Source: Dillenia suffruticosa
Lineage: Eukaryota > Streptophyta > Magnoliopsida > Dilleniales > Dilleniaceae
Length of the DNA: 64,000 bases
Direction of reading: 5' to 3'
Assembly (NCBI GenBank): GCA_033439265.1
Contig: JAVTVX010000034.1
Location: 12,865,001 to 12,929,000 of the forward strand
This document shows, piece by piece, positions 56,781 through 64,000 of the stretch. The translations under genes and the position numbers were made by a program. A model generated the notes under the pieces. That model saw only the letters and a program-made list of their open reading frames with translations. It searched no databases and was not told where the DNA came from. Every line of letters starts with the position of its first letter. Positions within the stretch are counted from its first letter, which is position 1.

Positions 56781-58103
56781 AGAAAATATAATATTAATAC
56801 AATTAAATAAAAAATAATATTATAAATTAGCGATGAATTTGGAATCCGTCACTAATTGATATATAATTAAATATAATATAATATTAATATAATAATTAAA
56901 TAAAAAATATATACATTAGTGACAAATTTCCAGATCCGTCGCTAAATTTAGTGATGGAAATTTCAAATCCATTGCTAATCAAATATGATATAATATTAAT
57001 ATAATAACTAAATAAATTATAAATTATAAATTTAGCAACGAAAATTTAAAATCCATCACAAAATTTAGCGATAAAAATTAAGTATTTGTCGCTAAATTTA
57101 ACGATGGATCTGGGTTTCGTCGCTAAATCCGTCGCTTAGTGATGAATTTCTAGTTTTTGTTGTTAAATTTTGCGATGAGTTATTAGCGACTAAAATTTTT
57201 TCGTCACTAAATCCATCGCTAATGTTTTTAACGGTTAATTTTTTTAAAATTTTTGTCGTTAAAACCGTATTTTTTTATAGTGATATTTTAGAATCAAAAG
57301 AAGGTATAAGTTGGGATGACCTATACCAATATAAATAGATGATTCCTTCCATCCCTGAGTTTTGGCTTTCATCTTCTTCTTGCTCTTTTGCACATAAGAA
57401 TTTTAGATGGGTGGATTTAAAAGGTAGAAACAGAACAATTTATTTAAAAAATAACTTTGAAAATTCTAGAATTTTATTTTATTATTTATAATAATATTTT
57501 TGGAACTAGAATAGTGAAGAAGGAAAACAATAACAAAATAAAACTCGTGATACAATTTGTCTCATTTTAACCTGAGAGGGGTAAGTTACGTTTAATAAAA
57601 TCAAATTTTCTACTGTAGTAATAATAATAGTAACCATAATAATAATAATTCAGAAATTAAGGGAAAGACTTCCTGAAAATAAAAAAAAAATAATACCTTT
57701 AAAAGTGAATAACAAGGAGAAGAATTAGTCATTCCTTTTCAACTCGTTAACGATAGGAAGGCTTTTGAAATTCTGATTCTTATTTGTGAGATCATCTCGA
57801 ATTATTAGTGTTTCATATGATCTCTTCTCATCTTTGATACGCTTTATAAATAGAGGGAGCTGATGAACATACCTCAAACAGAAAATATAGGCCAAAAATA
57901 CTTGTGAGTGTCAATATATTGGGAATATATTTTACTTGTGCAAAACCCCATCAAACTATGGAAAATTTTGTTAAAATCAAATTCGACTTGAAAAACTTTT
58001 AAATAGTCATTTTAAATTAAGACCACCAATTGATCAAAACCATCCATCTTCCCCATCGTTGAATCTGAACCTTTGAACTCAAGAAGAGATCCTAGCCATC
58101 AAA

Positions 58104-58105
<2 letters not shown>

Positions 58106-58135
<30 letters not shown>
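58106..58135. repeat. (CT)n microsatellite in A2
   Basis: About 30 bases, at the position homologous to the 71-base run in A1. Confidence 0.95.
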
Positions 58136-58139
<4 letters not shown>

Positions 58140-59047
58140 GCTCTTTGCTAAGCCTAAATCTACAACGCATTAACCACCACTGAGTTTTTAACAATTGGAC
58201 TTGAGTCTATCATTTTTAGGTATTTATAGATTAATGAGTTTAATCTGTGTAAATTAAATTAGTGTTTAACAATTGTTATTTGTTTGTTGAATTGTTCGGA
58301 CTTATTTGGCTTTCTTGAGATCAATAGGATGAACATATGGATATTTTCCTTTGCTAATGGCTGTTGTCACTCACCGGAGAGAAAAGTCTAGATCCTATAT
58401 TGGAGTGTCAATATGTTGAGAAAATTTCAAAGGATAGGGGGAGTTGGGTTTTATTAACCATATAAATATAAGCATGAATATATGGATTCACTAAAGAAAA
58501 ACTAAAAATTACAATGTATGGATTCAATTTTTTTTAATAAAAAATATTTTCAAATTTTTTAACTTGATATTTCTATAATTTTAAATAAATATTATTTTAT
58601 CAAAATTACAATGTATGAATTCACTAAAGAAAAAAAAAATCACCATCAAGTATGAAGCTACCCAGCGTCGATGAAGCTGTAAACTTTGGTCGATGAAACA
58701 TTCACACTCATTGTTCTTTTTCCCATCTGAATTGCATGAAAAAGAAAATAGATTTTCTTTTCTTCTTTAACTAAACCGCATTATTATGAAAAAGTACAAA
58801 TTTAACATCAAAATAGTAACATAAATATATTAATCATGAATTTTTAAAAATTTTCAAAAAATTTCAAGTATGGTGACGATCGATATTTTTATTTTAATGA
58901 TATGCAACATTTTTAATGTATATATAAAAATACTTTGATTTAATATTATGATATTAGAAAAATTATAATTTAAAAAATACTAAGAAAAATTTATTTTATA
59001 GATATTTTTAGATTAAAAAGATTCAGACACTAAAACTAACAGAGTTA

Positions 59048-59300
59048 CCTGCAAAGTGCAGAACTACCAAGGTAGTCCTACGAAATGTAGAACTATCTAG
59101 GTAGTTCTACTAAGTGTAGAATCACTAGGGTGGTTCTGCGAAATGCAGAACTATCCATATAGTTCTGTGAAATGCAGAACCACCAGGGCGGTTTTGCAAA
59201 GTGCATAACTACCCATTTCGTTCTGCAAAATGCAGAACCACGAAGGTGGTTCTGCACAACTACCAAGGTAGTTCTGCCAAGTGCAGAACTAACAAGGTAA
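59048..59300. repeat. Hairpin minisatellite array 1
   Basis: About eight units of roughly 30 bases, each near-palindromic: GCAGAACTACCAAGGTAGTT then CTGC, separated by GAAAT, CAAGT or similar. Stem centres vary (AAGG, TAGG, CATA, GGGC), but the arms co-vary, for example CCACCAGGGCGG. Confidence 0.9.
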
Positions 59301-60199
59301 TTTAAAATTTAATAAAATTTTTAGTTTTAATTTAATATTTCAAGTGATCAACAATTTGAATATATATAAAAAAAATATTAAATTTTTAATATATAAATTA
59401 TTGAATACTGATTTTTAATATTACAAATTAATATTAATACTAAAATTTATATTTTAAAAAGTTTTACAATTAGCAAAATTTAAAAAATTCTTATTATATG
59501 ACTTTGACGAATTGCCATCCAGAAACTTTACAAAATTTAGCCCCACAAAAAAAAAAAATTTATCGAAGAAGACATTACAAATATTTTAGATATTTTTAAT
59601 ATAATCTTAAAATTTTTTAAGCAGATTATTATTTTTTTGTATAATATTATAATATGATACTTTTAAATTTTTTTAATCAAAAATATTTTCAAAATTTTTT
59701 ACTTAATATTTCTATAATTTTAAATAAATTTTATTTTATCAAAATCACAAGGTATGAAATCACTAAAGAAAAATTAAAAAAAAACAAAAATCACCATCAA
59801 GTGTGAAGTCACCCCTGCATCGATGAAGCTATATACCTTGGTCGAAAAAACATTCACACTCATTGTTTTTTTCCCCATCTGGATTGCATGAAAAAAAAAA
59901 TAGATTCTCTTTTTTTCCTATAACTAAATCACATTTTTATGAAAAAGTACAAATTCAACCTCGAAATAGTAATATTAATATATTAATCATGAATTTTGTT
60001 TTTTATTTTTCAATAAATTTCAAGTATGGTGACGATCGATCTTTTTATTTTAATGTTGTAAAAAATTTTTAGCGCATATATAAAAATATTTTGATTTAAT
60101 GTTATGGTATTAGAAAAATTATAATTTAAAAAATACTAAAAAAATTATTTTACATATATTTTTAGATTAAAAAAATACAGATACTAAATTTGACAGAAT

Positions 60200-60452
60200 T
60201 ACATGCGAAGTACAGAACCATCAGGGTGGTTCTGCGAAATGTAAAACTACCCATATAGTTCTGTAAAGTGCAGAACCATCATGATGGTTCTACGAAGTAC
60301 AGACTACCCTTATAGTTCTGCGAAGTGCAGAACCACCGGGGTGGTTTTGCGAAATGCAGAATTACCCTTATCGTTCTGTAAAGTGCAGAACCACCGCGGT
60401 GGTTCTGCACAATTACCAACGTAGTTCTGTCAAGTGCAGAACTATCAATATA
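60200..60452. repeat. Hairpin minisatellite array 2
   Basis: Same unit as array 1, about eight copies, for example GCAGAACCACCGGGGTGGTT. Positioned identically within the second 1.15-kb unit. Confidence 0.9.
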
Positions 60453-61357
60453 ATTTAATATTCAACTAAATATTTTATAAAATTTTTAATTTTAATTTAG
60501 TATTACAAGTAATCAATGATTTGAATATATATAAAAAAATTTTAATATTTAATATATAAATTATTAAATACTGATTTTTAATATTACAAATTAGTATTAA
60601 TATTAAAAAATATTAATGTTGTAAGAATTAATATTTAAAAAATGTAATATATTATTTTAAAGCCTAAAGCATTAATATTTAATATATTAAAATATTAATG
60701 CTAAAATTTATATATTAAAATGTTTTGCAATTAGCAAAATTTAAAAAATTCTTATTATATGATCTCAGTGGGTTGCTATTAAAAAACTTAATAAAATTTA
60801 GCCCCTTAAAAAAAAATTCATTGACGAAGGCATTACAAATATTTTAGATATTTTTAATACAATCATAAAATTTTTTAATCAATTTATTATTTAATTTGCA
60901 TAGTATTATAATATCATACTTTTAATTTTTTTAATCAAAAAAATGAAGAAAAAAAATCACTATCAAGTATGAAGTCACCCTGTGTCGATGAAGCTATATA
61001 TTTTGGTGGACGAAACATTCACACTCATTGTTCTTCTTCCTATCTGGATTGCATGAAAAAAAATAGATTTTTTTAACTAAACCATATTATTATGAAAAAA
61101 TACAAATTCAACTCCAAAATGATAATATAAATATATTAATCATGAATTTTTTTTAAATTTTCAAAAAATTTCAAATATGATGACGATCGGTATTTTTATT
61201 TTAATATTATGTAAAATTTTTAGTGCATATAGAAAAATACTTTGATTTAATGTTATGATATTAAAAAAATTATAATTTTAAAAAAACTGAGAAAAAATTA
61301 TTTTACAGATATTTTTGGATTAAAAAAATACTGACACTAAAATTGACAAAACTAATT

Positions 61358-61505
61358 GTGAAGTGCAGAACCACGATGGTGGTTCTTCGAAATACAGAAC
61401 AATCCAAGTATTTTTGTGAAATGCAAAATTACCCATGTAGTTCTGCGAGTACAGAACCACCATTGTGATTCTGCACAACTACCAAGATAGTTCTATAATA
61501 CCAAG
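61358..61505. repeat. Hairpin minisatellite array 3
   Basis: Shorter and more degenerate, about five units, for example GCAGAACCACGATGGTGGTT. Occupies the matching position of the third unit. Confidence 0.85.
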
Positions 61506-62099
61506 GCAATTAAATATTTTATAAATTTTTTAATTTTAATTTAATATTACAAGTAATCAACAATTTGAATATATATAAAATATTTAATATTTAATATATA
61601 AATTATTAAATACTAATTTTTAATATTACAAATTAGTATTAATATTAAAAAAATGTTAATGTTGTAAGAATTAAATATTTGAAATTTGTAATTTTTTATT
61701 TTAAAAAAATATCTGTAGAAAAAAATTATAAAAAAAAATTATTTTGCAGAACCACAGAACTACCAAAGTTGGAAAAAAATATTTTATTTTCTTCACTGTG
61801 TAGAACTGCGAAACTACATGTTATTATATTAAAAAAATAAAAAAATATATAGCTCTGTAGTCTAGAAAAAAAATATAAAAAAAGAAACAAAAATAGTTTT
61901 GCAGAACAACAGAACTACCAAACGTAGAAAAAAATTAAAAATAAAATTCTTCAATATACTGAACTATAATGGAACTGCAGAAAAAATTACAAAAAAAAAT
62001 AAAAAAAGTAGTTCTGGGCTAGAACAAAAAAAAAATCTTCACAGAATTTAGAGACTTTACAAAATTTAGCCCTGCAAAAAAAAAATACATATGTTTCGT

Positions 62100-62165
62100 G
62101 GAGTCCAAAAAAAAAAATTTTCATCGACGAAAGCAGGTTCCTTCGTCCACGAAGGATCCTACAGT
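62100..62165. repeat. Short palindromic stretch CCTTCGTCCACGAAGG
   Basis: CATCGACGAAAGCAGG and CCTTCGTCCACGAAGG form a compact inverted repeat at the boundary between the satellite array and the TBC pseudogene. Confidence 0.6.
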
Positions 62166-62945
62166 TGCCATGTAGGTCAGTCGTGATAAATGACCTATCT
62201 TCTGAGGAACATAAAGAGGCATCGGTTGTTGCAGCCACTAAGCAATAAGCTGGTGATAATTTGGCAAAGGTTGAGGAAGCGGATGAGTTAAGTGGTGAGA
62301 GGCATGCTTCTTATGTCTTAGTTGAAAATACAAAAAAGGAGGAATTACAAACAAAAGAGACAAGAACTCACAAGATCGAAACATGGACCGAGATTAGACT
62401 ATCACTTCGTGCCATAGAAGATATAATGAGCATTCATGTCAAAATGAAGATCCCTTCAGTTGTGAACAATGGAACACCTCTTCCTTCTGCTGAAGAGAGC
62501 AGAACTCCAAAAGGAACATCTGATGAGGACTCTAAGGACGACTTTTATGATGTGGAGAGTCTGATCCTGTACATATGTTCCTTCAAGTGACAATGTCGTT
62601 CCATCTGTGAGAAGTGGCACTGATCACGTTGTCTCCCTAGAAATTTCATCTCCCTAGAAAGAGGAGCTAGAAGTGCTTGCTTGGGAAGGGGTGCCTATGG
62701 CTCTAAGACGAGAGATGACATTGGAACTCCAAAATCCCCCAAATACTCATCAAGTCCATCTTTCTAGCCATTAATTTAATGGGAGTGCCTATGTGCTTCA
62801 CCATCTGAATTGTAGATTTGGCAAGCCTTTGTGGGAGTAAGAGCACGCAGAGTGGACAAGTATTATCAAAATCTCCTTACTTCAGATACTAAACATGGTG
62901 ATAATGTGTAAAATAATAGCACACAAATGGAAATTAATGAGAGAT
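62165..62945 (+). pseudogene. TBC/RabGAP domain protein pseudogene fragment
   Basis: Plus-strand translation gives INDLSSEEHKEASVVAATKQ, a stop, then KVEEADELSGERHASYVL, KETRTHKIETWTEIRLSL, RAIEDIMSIHVKMK, TPKGTSDEDSKDDFYDVES, then KEELEVLAWEGVPMALRRE. After an intron-like gap (62718-62815) comes WQAFVGVRARRVDKYYQNLL. This is the region leading into the TBC domain of plant Rab GTPase-activating proteins (WxEIRpSLr.IE..M..RVkkk, EDeFYDVERsd, WKEELE.LvrGGVPmALRGELWQAFVGVr.RRv..YYq.LL). Such proteins switch off Rab GTPases in membrane traffic. Stops occur in ISSP*KEEL and after HGDNV, the intron donor is not GT, and the rest of the TBC domain (including the catalytic Arg and Gln fingers) is missing. 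It is a truncated pseudogene. Confidence 0.9.
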
Positions 62946-63955
62946 CAAATATTGAGTATGTGGCTTGGAGGTTAAAAAGCATAGGAATATCACCTTGTTT
63001 ATTTCTGGTGAACAATTGGAACCTATATCCAAATATTTGAATATTGTGATTTTATTCTTTAAAATGAAAAGGGTTGATGAAGTTTTTAAATGGTCAAATG
63101 GTGATTAGACACTAATCATCTCTATCACTTGTACTTGTTCTTTTTTTGTGTATATCTTGTCTCTTGTTATACTGTATTGTGGTTCATGCTATATGATGTT
63201 ACGTTGTATATGTCACCTTGCTAACAGTAATAGAGTGCATGTTCCAAACATGCATAGGAAACTACTTGTCACCCTTTAACTAGGCCAAAATTTTTTTTGT
63301 AGTCAATGCAGCTATAGATTGCATTTATTTAAGGGTTTTCACTTTCATTTCTTGTGGTTTTGGTTTTTCAAGAGTAAATCCTTATCTTCTCATGGTGATT
63401 CATCACTTCTGGAACCTAAAAATTCTTTGCCAAAAGAACATGTTTATTTAATTCATTCACAAAGGATAGGGTTCCTGTTAGAAGTGAGTGGTTATTATGG
63501 TGTTCTTTCTTACGTGTATCTGATGCATTCCTCTTTTCTGCAAGATGCAAAGAATGTGTTTTGCAACGTTGGGGTAATACCTTAGAACATTCTATATCCT
63601 TAGATTATCTTCTTAACAATGCATTATTTGGGTATAATGATTTGGCTAATGTTTTAATGATTGTGTTCTTGTATAGGGTTCAGGTTCTAGAATGTCGTAC
63701 ATTACTTTCATTTCATTTCCCTTTTCATGTATTTTTATCTGGATAGACATGTTTTATTTAAAACAATAAAAAAAAGATTTTTTTTAGGACAAACTTTCTG
63801 ATCTTTTAGAAATAACATTTGAGAAAATTTAAAAAGTTCTTGAACTAATTTATTAAAAATTTATCTTTATACATATATTCAAATTATATAAACTGAAAAA
63901 TAAAAAATAAAAGTAAAATTAAAATCACTCCTAAAACCCCAAATTTTATATGTAC
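62946..63955. other. Sequence right of the TBC pseudogene
   Basis: T-rich and intron-like, perhaps a retained intron of the TBC gene. I looked for the next TBC exon and did not find it. Frames at 63319-63746 have no recognisable domain. The last 35 bases (TTCTGCATTGCAGAAGCC, then AAGTTCTGCACG) again resemble the hairpin minisatellite unit. Confidence 0.4.
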
Positions 63956-64000
63956 ATAAATTTAGACAATTCTGCATTGCAGAAGCCAAGTTCTGCACGC

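Larger units (their letters stand above)
53648..57282. mobile_element. Non-autonomous CACTA element 2 carrying gene-like sequence
   Basis: Left end CACTATAAAAAAAAAC. The right end reverse-complements to CACTATAAAAAAATACGG, followed on both sides by a TTTTAACGAC word. The flanking triplets are ATA (53645-53647 and 57283-57285). The homologous site in A1 (about 29680) is uninterrupted. Subterminal and internal TTAGCGACGRA-type repeats are abundant (54830-55110, 55795-55960, 56825-57245). No transposase is present, so it depends on another CACTA source. It contains an expressed-gene-like fragment at 53860-54440 and a GC-rich block at 56575-56780. Confidence 0.95.
51215..58470. repeat. Dispersed duplicated segment, copy A2
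   Basis: Counterpart of A1 (25371-30455), same orientation. It retains the LTR-like block, the hAT MITE and the terminal (CT)n region. It has an additional 3.6-kb CACTA element and about 0.5 kb (57310-57840) missing from A1 but present in A3. Confidence 0.85.
58560..62050. repeat. Higher-order tandem array, about 1.15-kb units
   Basis: Three long units are marked by CACCATCAAGTATGAAG-type text at about 58640, 59790 and 60958 (spacing about 1150 and 1168). Each continues with TCGATGAAGCT, ACATTCACACTCATTGTT, an AT-rich stretch, a hairpin-repeat array, then ATTGAATACTGATTTTTAAT-like text. A fourth, badly degenerate part runs 61740-62050. No coding region was seen. Confidence 0.85.

Noticed and set aside
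62718..62815. AT-AC (U12) intron in the TBC pseudogene
   Set aside because: The gap starts near ATGACA but ends in AG and lacks a clear branch motif; a mutated GT-AG intron is simpler.
63319..63746. Two frames right of the TBC pseudogene
   Set aside because: No similarity to the next TBC exon or any known domain; probably intron or spacer.

Overview
This window looks like transposon-dense, AT-rich nuclear DNA of a flowering plant, probably a eudicot. The evidence is plant-type En/Spm (CACTA), hAT, Ty3/gypsy and RTE-like elements, plus fragments of two plant gene families (an LRR receptor kinase and a TBC/RabGAP). There is no bacterial gene organisation, and I see no tRNA, rRNA or CRISPR. The only apparently intact host-type gene is a small two-exon gene at 40126-40693 (129 aa predicted), which I do not recognise. 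Everything was read by eye; no alignment or database search was possible.

Layout. 1-6.45 kb is AT-rich DNA with two abrupt GC-rich islands (about 1.3-1.5 and 4.0-4.2 kb), a TTACCAC/CACTATATAAA minisatellite (5.4-5.96 kb) and what looks like the right end of a CACTA element (TAGTG at 6449-6453). 7.1-8.5 kb is an LTR-promoter-like segment on the minus strand. 9.0-25.4 kb is a decayed Ty3/gypsy element of Tat/Ogre type (gag, protease remnant, 61-bp repeats, antisense ORF, 3' LTR). Its LTR is split by a 10.5-kb En/Spm element (14295-24821, TSD GCC, CACTA ends) that carries both canonical genes: a TNP2-like transposase and a TNPA-like DNA-binding protein, each damaged by a few frameshifts and stops. 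25.4-30.5 kb, 47.2-49.0 kb and 51.2-58.5 kb are three copies (A1, A3, A2) of one dispersed segment. Insertions present in one copy and absent from another order the events: an hAT MITE is shared by A1 and A2, a GAGCTC-rich hAT-like element is only in A1, and a 3.6-kb CACTA element carrying gene-like sequence is only in A2. 31.7-33.1 and 38.86-40.1 kb are a second duplicated unit (B1, B2), which ends in the promoter and 5' UTR of the 129-aa gene. 33.1-37.0 kb is a second, 5'-truncated Tat-like element. 42.5-46.1 kb holds LTR-like sequences in both orientations. 46.3-46.75 kb is an LRR receptor-kinase fragment. 49.15-51.2 kb is a 5'-truncated RTE-like LINE on the minus strand. 58.6-62.05 kb is a higher-order tandem array (about 1.15 kb period) whose units contain arrays of about 30-bp self-complementary repeats. 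62.2-62.95 kb is a TBC/RabGAP pseudogene.

Functionally this is a graveyard of nested mobile elements around one small candidate gene. The CACTA, hAT, LINE and Ty3 proteins would act only in their own transposition, and nearly all are broken. No host pathway is assembled here.
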